This document shows positions 8,163 to 15,421 of a stretch of 32,916 bases of DNA, in pieces. Where the stretch lies: contig CATXWM010000023.1 in assembly GCA_958403205.1 (NCBI GenBank), positions 1-32,916 of the forward strand. The letters run 5' to 3'. The position numbers and the translations under genes are program-made. A model generated the notes under the pieces. The model ran no database searches and was not told the DNA's origin. It worked only from the letters and a program-made list of their open reading frames with translations. The stretch is from an uncultured Collinsella sp. (lineage in GTDB: Bacteria > Actinomycetota > Coriobacteriia > Coriobacteriales > Coriobacteriaceae). Within the stretch, counting starts at the first letter, position 1. Every line of letters starts with the position of its first letter.

Positions 8163-9032
8163 ATGGCACAGTCAAATACGACGCGCACGGTGGGGCTGGC
8201 ACTCGAGGGAGGCGGCTACCGCGGTATGTATACGGCGGGCGTGCTCGACGTTTGGATGGAGCACGGCTTAACTTGCGACCATATGGTGGGTGTCTCGGCG
8301 GGCGCGGCGTTTGGCTACAACTTTAAATCGCGCCAGATCGGCCGCGCCATTCGCTATAACAAGGCCTATTGTGCCGATAAGCGCTATGCGGGTGTAGCAA
8401 GCTGGCTGCGGACCGGCGATATGTTCAATGCCGATTTTGCCTATCACGAGGTGCCCATCGAGCGCGATCCCATCGATTTGGAGACATATCGCGCCTGCCC
8501 CATGCGGTTTACGTGCGTGTGTACCGATATCGAGACGGGCAAGGCCGTCTACCACGACCTGCCCTATGGCGATGAGCACGATATCGAGTGGATCCGGGCG
8601 TCATCGGCGATTCCCGTGGCGACGCGCCCTGTCGCCATTGAGGGCCGTAAGTACCTGGATGGCGGCGTGGCTGATTCCATTCCCAGTGCATGGCTGTTTG
8701 CGCAGGGGTATGACCGTAATATCGTGGTACTCACGCAGCCGGCGGGCTTTGTAAAGCAGCCCAACAGCGTGATGCCCATGCTGCGTCGCGTGTTCCGTCA
8801 CTATCCGGAGTTTGTCGCAGCGCTCGAGCATCGGCATGAGGTCTACAATGCCACGCTCGATGACCTGGCACGTCGCGAGGCCGCCGGCGAAATCTTTGTG
8901 GTGCGGCCGAGCGAATCGGTGAAGGTGCCGTCGCTGTGTCGCGAGCCCGATGAACTTGAGCGCATCTACCAGATTGGTCGCCGCGATGCGGAGGCGACTT
9001 TGCCGGCACTGGAGGCATATCTGGCAGGGTAG
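8163..9032 (+). CDS. Patatin-like phospholipase
   Basis: A 289-aa cytosolic patatin-family acyl hydrolase, of the RssA/YjjU type. The oxyanion loop GGGYRGMYTAG is at about 16-26. The nucleophile elbow GVSAG is at 43-47 with Ser45, and the catalytic Asp is in DGG at about 166-168, so the Ser-Asp dyad is complete. These enzymes cleave acyl esters of phospholipids or related lipids; the substrate is unknown here. No signal peptide is present. GGAGATGGTCGC precedes the ATG, giving a weak Shine-Dalgarno. It stands alone, ending at a hairpin shared with the convergent thiE operon. Confidence 0.9.
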   Translation: MAQSNTTRTVGLALEGGGYRGMYTAGVLDVWMEHGLTCDHMVGVSAGAAFGYNFKSRQIGRAIRYNKAYCADKRYAGVASWLRTGDMFNADFAYHEVPIERDPIDLETYRACPMRFTCVCTDIETGKAVYHDLPYGDEHDIEWIRASSAIPVATRPVAIEGRKYLDGGVADSIPSAWLFAQGYDRNIVVLTQPAGFVKQPNSVMPMLRRVFRHYPEFVAALEHRHEVYNATLDDLARREAAGEIFVVRPSESVKVPSLCREPDELERIYQIGRRDAEATLPALEAYLAG

Positions 9033-9055
9033 AGGCTGCTGCCGCCATCTCGGCG

Positions 9056-9099
9056 GAAAGCGCATCCCGGAATGGAGATCCAAACTGGGATGCGCTTTC
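9056..9099. terminator. Hairpin between the converging lipase gene and thiE
   Basis: GAAAGCGCATCCC (9056-9068) pairs with GGGATGCGCTTTC (9087-9099) around an 18-base loop, 23 bases past the lipase stop. The arms end in short A/T runs; it probably works for both strands, although the T-run is short. Confidence 0.7.
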
Positions 9100-9144
9100 C
9101 ATTGCTGAAGATATGAGGCTGCGAATCAGTTGCTCGGCCTATGC

Positions 9145-9840
9145 CTATGCCTGCTGCCAGGTGTCTACGAGCTCCTTGGCCGCGGCGTAGGGGTCATCGG
9201 CGCTGCAGACGGCACTCACCACAAAGAAGCCGTTGACGCCGGTGGCCTTAAGCTGCGGCAGGTCGGCTGTCTTAACGCCGCCGCCCACCACGATGGGCAC
9301 GGGGCTTGCCGCGTGGAGCGCGGCCAGGTCCTCAAAGCTCTTGGTGATGATAGAGCCGTCGGCCGCGCGTCCGCAGTCGCGCTTGGTCTCGGTCTCGTGG
9401 AGCGGGCCGATGCCCAGGTAGTCGACCAGGCTCATGTCGGCGGTCTTGACGTACTCGAGCATCTCCTCACAACGGGCCGAAAGGCCCACGATGGCGTCGG
9501 GGCCCAGCAGCTTGCGACAGACCTCGACGGGAATATCGCTTTGGCCCACGTGCACGCCGTCGACGGCAATACCCTGCTCGCGCGCGGCGAGTACACAGTC
9601 CAGACGGTCGTCGATTAACAGGGCGACCTGACCGGTCTTGCCGGCCTGTGCGATTGCCTGCGCGGCGTCGCCGGTCAGCGCGATGATCTCGCGGGCGCTT
9701 GCCACCTTGGAGCGCACCTGGATGCAGGTAAAGCCGGCGTCGAGCGCCTGGGCCACCACATCGCCCACGGGGCGTCCCAGCGTATTTTCGGGGCCGAGTA
9801 CCAGATAGGCCGAGATATCAAGGTTGTCGCGGATGCTCAT
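9145..9840 (-). CDS. thiE: Thiamine-phosphate synthase ThiE
   Basis: A 231-aa TIM-barrel enzyme that joins HMP-pyrophosphate and hydroxyethylthiazole phosphate to give thiamine phosphate. Family features include the N-terminal YLVLGPEN strand, IQVRSK (diphosphate-binding, usually RxK), LLIDDRLDCVLA, GVHVGQSD, the loop LGIGPLHETETKRD (usually GPxxxTxTK), and IVVGGGVK. The ATG overlaps the upstream stop as ATGA (9837-9840), with AGGAGG inside the upstream gene, so translation is probably coupled. It is the last gene of the TPP-riboswitch operon. No thiD lies in the window, so HMP-PP must come from a gene elsewhere. Confidence 0.93.
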   Translation of the reverse strand: MSIRDNLDISAYLVLGPENTLGRPVGDVVAQALDAGFTCIQVRSKVASAREIIALTGDAAQAIAQAGKTGQVALLIDDRLDCVLAAREQGIAVDGVHVGQSDIPVEVCRKLLGPDAIVGLSARCEEMLEYVKTADMSLVDYLGIGPLHETETKRDCGRAADGSIITKSFEDLAALHAASPVPIVVGGGVKTADLPQLKATGVNGFFVVSAVCSADDPYAAAKELVDTWQQA

Positions 9841-10178
9841 CGTGCTTCCTCCTGCTTTTTGATCTGCGCTTCCATGCGTTCAAGCTTGCCGGTCATGGTG
9901 TCGGTAAATCCGGGCCGAATATCGGCTTTGAGCACGACTTCGGTGCGGATGCCCTTGCTCGCCAACACAAAGGTTGCGTCGCGCACGACCTGCATGACCT
10001 CGTCCCAGTCGCCCTCGATCTCGGTGAACATCGAGGTGGTGCGGTTGGGAAGGCCGCTCTCGCGAATGACGCGCACGACCTCGGCGACCTCGGCGGACAG
10101 CTCATCGCCGGTGCCGCACGGGGCGATGGCCACAGCGATGAGCGTGTTCATGCCGGCATTGGTTGCGGGCTCGGACAT
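9837..10178 (-). CDS. MTH1187/YkoF-type thiamine-binding protein
   Basis: A 113-aa protein of the MTH1187 (DUF77) family, related to the YkoF thiamine/HMP-binding fold. Seen features are IAVAIAPCGTGDELSAEV near the N-terminus, then FTEIEGDWDEVMQVV and the C-terminal helix KLERMEAQIKKQEEAR. The family is thought to bind thiamine-type ligands as an oligomer; its exact role in salvage is not settled. AGGAGG within the last codons of thiM serves the ATG at 10178, three bases after the thiM stop, and its own stop overlaps thiE. Placement between two thiamine genes supports the assignment. Confidence 0.85.
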   Translation of the reverse strand: MSEPATNAGMNTLIAVAIAPCGTGDELSAEVAEVVRVIRESGLPNRTTSMFTEIEGDWDEVMQVVRDATFVLASKGIRTEVVLKADIRPGFTDTMTGKLERMEAQIKKQEEAR

Positions 10179-10181
10179 GGC

Positions 10182-11021
10182 CTATGCCTCCTCGAGGTCG
10201 AGCTGGTTGTTGGCGATGTCCTGGGCGGTTGCGCGGTAGAGCTCGTCGATAAAGGCGACCTTAAAGCTTGCCGGGGCGTCGGCGACAGCGGCGGCACGCG
10301 AGCCGGCAACGTTGTAGACGGCGGTGCCGCAGACGGCGGCCGTAAACGGGTCGGCAGCGCAGGCGTACACAGCCAGCACGCCGCCTTGCGAGCAGCCGCA
10401 ACCGGTGATCTTGGACATGAGCGGGCTGCCGCCGTGGGACTTGGCCACGGTCGTGCCGTCGGTGATCAGGTCGACTTCGCCCGAGACCACAACGGCGCCG
10501 CCGGTGTAGCGGGCGAGCGCCACCGCGGCATTGCGGGCGGCGTCTACCGTGTCGGTGGTATCGACACCGCGTACGCGGCTCAGATCGGCCGCCTCGCCCT
10601 CAAGGCCCCACAGGCCGGCGAGCGCGATAATCTCGGAGGCGTTGCCGCGCACGATGGCGGGCTTGTACTGCTTGAGCTCGTTTACCAGCTGGGTGCGCAG
10701 GCTACCGATGCCCAGACCCACCGGATCGAGCACCCAGGGCTTGCCGGCGTCGTGTGCCGCCTTCGCCGCGCGGGGAATCGTCTGCTCGTAGATGGGGAAG
10801 AGCGTGCCCATGTTGAGATAGATGGCGCCGCCGCCGGCAACGAGTGCCTCGCCCTCGTCGGGCAGATAGACCATGGCGGCCGAACCGCCTACAGCGAGCT
10901 GCGCGTTGGCGACAAAGTCGATCGTCACCGTGTTGGTGATGGAGCCGGCCATCGGATTGGTGGCGCGAATTTCCTCTACGGCCTTGACCATATGTTGCTT
11001 AAGCTGTTCCGAATCAATCAC
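10182..11021 (-). CDS. thiM: Hydroxyethylthiazole kinase ThiM
   Basis: A 279-aa ribokinase-like enzyme that phosphorylates 4-methyl-5-(2-hydroxyethyl)thiazole with ATP, a salvage step feeding ThiE. Visible motifs are ITNTVTIDFVANAQLAVGGS (substrate site), VLDPVGLGIG, RGNASEIIAL, and SKITGCGCSQGG with the catalytic Cys region. The start is a GTG at 11019-11021 with AAGGAGG eight bases upstream; no in-frame ATG nearby has such a site. It is the first gene after the TPP riboswitch and its terminator, so expression should fall when TPP is abundant. Confidence 0.93.
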   Translation of the reverse strand: MIDSEQLKQHMVKAVEEIRATNPMAGSITNTVTIDFVANAQLAVGGSAAMVYLPDEGEALVAGGGAIYLNMGTLFPIYEQTIPRAAKAAHDAGKPWVLDPVGLGIGSLRTQLVNELKQYKPAIVRGNASEIIALAGLWGLEGEAADLSRVRGVDTTDTVDAARNAAVALARYTGGAVVVSGEVDLITDGTTVAKSHGGSPLMSKITGCGCSQGGVLAVYACAADPFTAAVCGTAVYNVAGSRAAAVADAPASFKVAFIDELYRATAQDIANNQLDLEEA

Positions 11022-11043
11022 TGCACATGCCTCCTTGGCATAG

Positions 11044-11073
11044 AAAAGGGGCGCTGTGCATAGACAGCGCCCC
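11044..11073 (-). terminator. Riboswitch-controlled terminator upstream of thiM
   Basis: A 10-bp GC-rich stem (11048-11057 with 11064-11073) followed on the minus strand by TTTT (11044-11047). It lies between the TPP aptamer and the thiM Shine-Dalgarno, the position of a transcription-attenuating expression platform. Confidence 0.85.
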
Positions 11074-11082
11074 TGTAAAGGC

Positions 11083-11185
11083 GGCATGCTCCCTACGCCA
11101 GCATTAACTGACAGGTTCAAAGGATTGGGCCCCATGCCCTCTCAGCCTTGTGGTTTGCACCGCCGGCACTCCCGCACCGAATCTG
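11083..11185 (-). promoter_or_regulatory. TPP riboswitch (THI element)
   Basis: On the minus strand the hallmark words occur in order: GGCTGAGAGGG (CTGAGA at 11140-11145), CCTTTGAACCTG, and CAGTTAATGCTGGCGTAGGG. They match the conserved pyrimidine- and pyrophosphate-sensor arms of the TPP aptamer. It precedes thiM and a terminator, so TPP binding should reduce read-through into the thiM-thiE operon. The outer limits are approximate. Confidence 0.95.
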
Positions 11186-11204
11186 TTGTTCCCTATACTA
11201 GCGC

Positions 11205-11239
11205 ACCTGCCAAAAAGGGACAGGTTTATTTTGGCAGGT
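11205..11239. repeat. 11-bp palindrome between the thi leader and the HAD gene
   Basis: ACCTGCCAAAA (11205-11215) and TTTTGGCAGGT (11229-11239) around a 13-base loop that contains AGGGACAG, a word also at the centre of the 467-499 palindrome. It sits in the divergent promoter gap; function unknown. Confidence 0.6.
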
Positions 11240-11242
11240 CGT

Positions 11243-11248
11243 TACAAT
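11243..11248 (+). promoter_or_regulatory. Likely -10 box for the HAD gene
   Basis: TACAAT in the context CGTTACAATAG, 28 bases upstream of the ATG. The same CGTTACAAT string occurs upstream of the MFS gene (25303-25308). No clear -35. Confidence 0.4.
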
Positions 11249-11276
11249 AGGTAGGACCGATACGAATGGGGGCCTT

Positions 11277-12185
11277 ATGATTAAACTTGTGCTGACCGAT
11301 ATGGACGATACGCTGATTCCAGCCGGGCATGACGGCGCCAGCGACTACGCCATCGAGGGCATTCATGCCATGCAGGCGGCGGGTCTGCACTTTGGCCCGG
11401 TTTCGGGCCGTCAGCCGTCCGCGATGGGCTGGATGTTCAAAAATCGTACCGAGTGTTTTTCGACTGGCGCGTTCTGTAACGGCCAGGTGATGTTTGTCGA
11501 CGGCGAGGTTGTTGCCTCGCGCGCAATCGACAACGATGCTCTGATGCGTTTGGCCGACTATCTGGAGCAAGAGACCGACGATACATTTCTAAAAGTCTAC
11601 AGCCTGGGCGATGACTTTTGGGGCAACGATGCCTATTGCGTGACGAGTGATCCCGAGCGCGTTCGTCGCGCCATGGGGTCGGGCGGCAACGCGTGGCTCA
11701 AAGGCGAAGAGGCCCCGTGCCGTCCTGTTGTCGATGATGCCCCGGTATACAAGGCGAATATCTGGAGCGCCCGCTCGCGCGAAGAGCTTGCTGAGCTGCG
11801 CGAGCGCATTGCTGCCGAGGTGCCGGAGCTCTCGCTCGTGTTTCCCAACAATCGTGTGCGCCTGTTCGACATTCTTCCAGCAGATTGGGACAAGGGTTGC
11901 GCTGCGCTGGAGCTGGCGCGCGCTTTGGGCCTGACGCCCGATGAGGTGGCCGTATTTGGCGATTCCGATAACGATCTGCCCATGATCGATGCCGTTCCCA
12001 ACTCCGTTGCAGTCGCCAATGCCAACGAGGCCGTCACGGCTGCCGCGCGCTGGCATATCGGCGCCGCGGCAGATGATGCGGTCGCCGGGGCTCTGCATCA
12101 GATTGCCGCCTGCGCCGCGACGGGGGAGATGCCGCCGTTTATGCGTCAGGAGGGTGCAGCCGACGCGAATCTCGCGAACAGCTAA
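11277..12185 (+). CDS. Cof-type HAD-superfamily phosphatase
   Basis: A 302-aa HAD hydrolase of subclass IIB (Cof). Motif I DMDDT is at about 8-12, with the first Asp forming the phosphoaspartate. Motif II lies around PVSGRQPSAM, and motif IV is GDSDND near residue 230. Members dephosphorylate sugar phosphates, flavin or vitamin-B6 phosphates; the substrate cannot be told. A cap domain fills about 85-190. The ATG has only a weak purine-rich upstream stretch. The LysR gene starts 10 bases after the stop, so the two are probably co-transcribed. Confidence 0.88.
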   Translation: MIKLVLTDMDDTLIPAGHDGASDYAIEGIHAMQAAGLHFGPVSGRQPSAMGWMFKNRTECFSTGAFCNGQVMFVDGEVVASRAIDNDALMRLADYLEQETDDTFLKVYSLGDDFWGNDAYCVTSDPERVRRAMGSGGNAWLKGEEAPCRPVVDDAPVYKANIWSARSREELAELRERIAAEVPELSLVFPNNRVRLFDILPADWDKGCAALELARALGLTPDEVAVFGDSDNDLPMIDAVPNSVAVANANEAVTAAARWHIGAAADDAVAGALHQIAACAATGEMPPFMRQEGAADANLANS

Positions 12186-12195
12186 GGAGACAGCC

Positions 12196-13092
12196 ATGAA
12201 GCTCCAGCAGCTCAGATATGTCGTCAAAGTTGCCGAATGCGGCAGCATTACCGAGGCCTCGCGCCGTCTCTTTGTGTCGCAGCCTTCGATTACCGCGTCG
12301 ATTCGCGATCTCGAAAACGAGATGGGCGTGCACATCTTTGAGCGCACCAACAAGGGCGTCATTGTGTCCGAGGAAGGCGAGACCTTCTTGGGCTATGCGC
12401 GCCAGGTACTCGACCAGGCCGACCTGCTCGAGGGCAAGTACAAGGGCGCATCCGAGCAGGTGCCGCACTTTAGTGTGAGCTGCCAGCATTATTCCTTTGC
12501 CGTCAACGCGTTTGTCGACGTGATCCGCGAGTTCGATGCCGCGCGTTACGACTTCACCCTGCGCGAGGAGCAGACTCACGAGATTATCGAGGATGTCGCG
12601 CATATGAAAAGCGAACTGGGCATCCTGTACTTATCCGAGCATAACCGCGAGGTCATCGAGCGCATGCTGGTGGCCAACGAGCTCGTGTTCGAAGGACTCT
12701 TCTGCGCCACGCCGCATGTCTTCGTCTGCGCCGACCATCCGCTGGCGGACCGCTCCAGCGTGACGCTCGAGGATCTGGAAGACTACCCGTTCCTGTCCTA
12801 CGAGCAGGGCAGCTACAACTCGTTTTACTATTCCGAGGAGCTGACCTCGACGTTCGAGCGTCGCAAAAATATCCGCGTGCGCGACCGTGCGACGTTGTTC
12901 AATTTGGCCATGGGCCTCAACGGCTACACGGTATGCTCGGGCGTGATCAGCCACGAGTTCAACGGCCCCGGCATTATCTCGATTCCGCTCGACGTGGACG
13001 AGTACATGGAGATTGGCATCATCACGCGCAAGAACACGACGCTCACGCGCTACGGTCGGGCCTATATCGACGCGATTCGTCAGCATATCTAG
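12196..13092 (+). CDS. LysR-family transcriptional regulator
   Basis: A 298-aa LysR regulator. The winged helix-turn-helix is at about 1-60 (MKLQQLRYVVKVAECGSITE, then SQPSITASIRDLENEMG), followed by the effector-binding domain. AAGGAGACAGCC precedes the ATG; a longer open frame upstream overlaps the HAD gene and is not used. It is 10 bases downstream of the HAD gene and 155 bases upstream of the MetE-like gene, whose promoter region carries dyads of LysR-site type (13139-13161). Control of the MetE-like gene is therefore a reasonable inference, not a demonstrated fact. Confidence 0.9.
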   Translation: MKLQQLRYVVKVAECGSITEASRRLFVSQPSITASIRDLENEMGVHIFERTNKGVIVSEEGETFLGYARQVLDQADLLEGKYKGASEQVPHFSVSCQHYSFAVNAFVDVIREFDAARYDFTLREEQTHEIIEDVAHMKSELGILYLSEHNREVIERMLVANELVFEGLFCATPHVFVCADHPLADRSSVTLEDLEDYPFLSYEQGSYNSFYYSEELTSTFERRKNIRVRDRATLFNLAMGLNGYTVCSGVISHEFNGPGIISIPLDVDEYMEIGIITRKNTTLTRYGRAYIDAIRQHI

Positions 13093-13138
13093 GCTGCTGT
13101 GCTCCGCACAGTTCAAGTCTCTTTATGGCAGTCCAGAC

Positions 13139-13207
13139 TGATATAGGAAGCATCTATATCAAACTGTTATAAACGTATATTTTACGATGGTCATATGAGC
13201 GCTCATA
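13139..13207. promoter_or_regulatory. Operator-like dyads upstream of the MetE-like gene
   Basis: TGATATAG-N7-CTATATCA (13139-13161) is a perfect 8-bp inverted repeat resembling LysR recognition sites. A second, perfect 14-bp palindrome TATGAGCGCTCATA lies at 13194-13207, 40 bases before the ATG. AT-rich sequence between them probably holds the promoter. Confidence 0.55.
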
Positions 13208-13247
13208 CTCTGTCCCAGTAAAGCATCCAATGCAAAGGGAGATATCT

Positions 13248-14381
13248 ATGAGCACTTCGATTCAACCGAACGCGCCGTTTCGCGCCGATATCGTCGGCAG
13301 CTTTCTTCGTCCGCAGGCTGTAAAGGACGCCCGTGCCGCCTATGTCGCGGGTAAACTCGACGCTTCCGGCCTTAAGGCCGTCGAGGACGATGCCATTCGC
13401 GATTTGGTGGCCAAGCAGAAGGCCGCCGGCCTGCGGGTGATCACCGATGGCGAGTTCCGCCGCAGCTACTGGCACCTCGATTTTATGTGGGGCCTTAACG
13501 GCATTGAGCGCCGCACCTCACGCACGGGTTATATGTTCCATGACGAGGAGACGACGGCCGACACCGCCGTGGTTACTGGTCCCATTAGCGGCGAGAACCA
13601 CCCGTTCGTCGAGCATTTTAAGTTCGTCAAGGCGCTTGAGGGGGAGGGCCAGGTCGCACGCCAGACCATTCCGGCGCCGATCCAGACGTTCTCTGAGGTC
13701 ACGCTCGATCGCTGCGACGGCCAGCAGGAGAGCCTGCGTGATGTCTATAAGACCGATGAGGAACTTGCCGACGCCATTGCAGCCGCTTATCGCACGGTGA
13801 TCGCCGACCTGTACGCAGCAGGCTGCCGCAACATCCAGTTTGATGACTGCACCTGGGGCATCTATTGCGATACCGACTTTGTGTCCAAGACCGGCATGAG
13901 CCCGGTCGACCTGCAAAAGGTAAGCGAGCTGGGCGTGGCGCTCAACAACGCCGCCATCGAGGGCAAGCCCGACGATCTGGTTATCAACACGCACGTGTGC
14001 CGCGGCAACTACCACTCCACCTATGCCTTTGAGGGCGGCTACGATCCCATCGCGCCGTACCTGTTCGCACATGAGAATGTCGATGCGTTCTATCTGGAGT
14101 TCGACACGCCGCGCGCCGGCGGCTTTGAGCCGCTCAAGTACGTCGCTCCCGGCAAGAAGGTCGTGCTGGGCTTGGTAACCACCAAGGCGGCAGAGCTCGA
14201 GAACGAGGATGCTATCGTCGAGCGTATCCGCGAAGCCGCAAAGTACGTGCCGCTCGAGAACCTGTACCTGTCGCCCCAGTGCGGCTTTGCCAGCTGCGAG
14301 ATTGGCAACAAGCTGACCGAGGATGAGCAATGGGCAAAGATCGCGCTGGTCAAGCGCATTGCCGAGCGCGTTTGGAAGTAA
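13248..14381 (+). CDS. MetE-like cobalamin-independent methionine synthase family protein (YxjG/YxjH type)
   Basis: A 377-aa protein equivalent to the C-terminal catalytic half of MetE. The zinc ligands are visible: His249 and Cys251 in NTHVCRGN, Glu284 in YLEFD and Cys345 in SPQCGFAS. The substrate-binding start FRADIVGSFLRP and ITDGEFRRSYWHLDF also match. It probably transfers a methyl group to homocysteine or a similar thiol; short MetE-like proteins lack the N-terminal folate-binding half, so the donor may not be methyl-folate. ATG at 13248 has AAAGGGAG upstream. No S-box or B12 riboswitch is seen; control is probably through the dyads at 13139-13207. Confidence 0.88.
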   Translation: MSTSIQPNAPFRADIVGSFLRPQAVKDARAAYVAGKLDASGLKAVEDDAIRDLVAKQKAAGLRVITDGEFRRSYWHLDFMWGLNGIERRTSRTGYMFHDEETTADTAVVTGPISGENHPFVEHFKFVKALEGEGQVARQTIPAPIQTFSEVTLDRCDGQQESLRDVYKTDEELADAIAAAYRTVIADLYAAGCRNIQFDDCTWGIYCDTDFVSKTGMSPVDLQKVSELGVALNNAAIEGKPDDLVINTHVCRGNYHSTYAFEGGYDPIAPYLFAHENVDAFYLEFDTPRAGGFEPLKYVAPGKKVVLGLVTTKAAELENEDAIVERIREAAKYVPLENLYLSPQCGFASCEIGNKLTEDEQWAKIALVKRIAERVWK

Positions 14382-14428
14382 CGCTACCGTTTGCAGGTGG
14401 CGGCGCGTGCGAGGCATTGCGTATCGCG

Positions 14429-14434
14429 TACAAT
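14429..14434 (+). promoter_or_regulatory. Likely -10 box of a tiny transcription unit
   Basis: TACAAT in the context GCGTACAATGG, 71 bases upstream of the short ORF at 14505. It resembles the -10 boxes of nearby genes. No clear -35. Confidence 0.35.
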
Positions 14435-14504
14435 GGTTCGGATCGTATCGTTCGGGCAGGTTATCCGATATGCCTGATCGCCCTTCCATCATGAAAGGAC
14501 ATCC

Positions 14505-14558
14505 ATGCCCCAGTTCTCGACGCCCACCGTATCTGAACTCGAGGAGACTGTCGAATAG
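14505..14558 (+). CDS. Possible 17-aa small protein or gene remnant
   Basis: ATG at 14505 is preceded by GAAAGGACATCC and opens a frame for MPQFSTPTVSELEETVE, ending TAG. A -10-like box lies upstream and a strong hairpin terminator (14576-14623) downstream, so promoter, ribosome site, ORF and terminator are all present in 200 bases. The peptide reads like the N-terminus of a normal cytosolic protein rather than a leader with regulatory codons, so a remnant of a deleted gene is quite possible. I do not recognise it. Confidence 0.35.
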   Translation: MPQFSTPTVSELEETVE

Positions 14559-14575
14559 TAGCTGCGTTCAGCCAA

Positions 14576-14623
14576 ATTAAAAATGGCGTCCATGCGTATG
14601 TACGCGTGGACGCCATTTTTAAT
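14576..14623. terminator. 21-bp stem bidirectional terminator overlapping the esterase stop
   Basis: Arms 14576-14596 and 14603-14623 are complementary except for one position that can form a G-U pair; the loop is six bases. Each arm ends in A5/T5, so it can terminate in both directions. The TAA stop of the esterase gene (14619-14621, minus strand) lies inside the arm. Confidence 0.9.
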
Positions 14624-15284
14624 GCGTCAGTATCCAGTGTATGCCACGCGCCATTCGTAGATCGGTTTGGGCAAAGTGATTGCCGGGGTTGAGTTCCAGC
14701 GTCGTGGGAATACCGCGTTCGACGAGCAGCGCTTCCATCGCGCGTGTGTCGTCGAGTACATGCCGCATCATGCGGTTGGGCGTCTTGGTTTCCCTTTTGC
14801 CGAGTGACAGATAGACGACTTGCGGGCTGACGGCAAAAGGGGCCGTGCTGGCGCGATCGACAAAGTCGGGAAACCATAGCGACCCCGATGCGCTCGCGGC
14901 GCGGTCAAAAGCGTCGGTTTGCCAGAGAGCCCAAAGCGAAAAGAGGCCCGCCAGCGAATAACCGGCAATGCCACGCCAAACAGGTGGCTGTGGGAGCGAT
15001 GATTCGACCTTTGGGATTATTCGGTTCAACAACTCGTCAAGAAAACCAGCTGCCTGTCCGCCAAAGGGCTCGGCATCTCGTATAGTTCCCTCGCATTCCC
15101 AGGGGCTCAGCTCGCGATTCCAATCGAGCCCTCCAATGGCGACAAGGGTGAACGGCGGGCAGTCGAGCTCTCGGCAGCGCTCGTAGACTTCACTACCGTT
15201 GCCCATAACCACGGGGAGATAGATGACGGGCGCGCCTTCCGCACACTCTGAATAAACGGTTATCTGCTTATGATGCGCTTCCAA
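14619..15284 (-). CDS. Alpha/beta-hydrolase esterase of the Fes/IroE/BesA type
   Basis: A predicted esterase of about 221 aa. The nucleophile elbow GYSLAG (Ser at about 110) and a His near the end (NPGNHFAQTD) fit the putative-esterase family that includes siderophore (enterobactin-type) esterases and S-formylglutathione hydrolase-like enzymes. It also has the segment LVAIGGLDWNRELSPWE. No signal peptide is seen, so the enzyme is cytosolic. The TTG at 15284 is chosen because GAGAGAAG stands upstream; the frame stays open to 15332 with a GTG start. No iron-uptake gene is nearby, so a siderophore role is only a family guess. Confidence 0.8.
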   Translation of the reverse strand: MEAHHKQITVYSECAEGAPVIYLPVVMGNGSEVYERCRELDCPPFTLVAIGGLDWNRELSPWECEGTIRDAEPFGGQAAGFLDELLNRIIPKVESSLPQPPVWRGIAGYSLAGLFSLWALWQTDAFDRAASASGSLWFPDFVDRASTAPFAVSPQVVYLSLGKRETKTPNRMMRHVLDDTRAMEALLVERGIPTTLELNPGNHFAQTDLRMARGIHWILTH

Positions 15285-15359
15285 GGCAGGCTTCTCTCGG
15301 TGTTGTGATATTGACAGCCTCAATTGTCGCACGCTGACACGGGGGCAGACGCTAAAAGA

Positions 15360-15394
15360 AAGGCGCGGAGCCGCTCGATGCGATTCCGCGCCTT
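15360..15394 (-). terminator. Intrinsic terminator after the purine permease gene
   Basis: AAGGCGCGGA (15360-15369) pairs with TCCGCGCCTT (15385-15394); on the minus strand it is followed by the T-rich TTTCTTTTAGC. It lies 28 bases past the azgA-type stop. Confidence 0.8.
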
Positions 15395-15421
15395 GTTGTT
15401 TTGCTTTAGCAGACTATGCCG

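Noticed and set aside
11083..11185. GGTTCAAA word taken briefly as a tRNA T-arm
   Set aside because: It is the conserved CCTTTGAACC segment of the TPP riboswitch read on the other strand; no cloverleaf forms.
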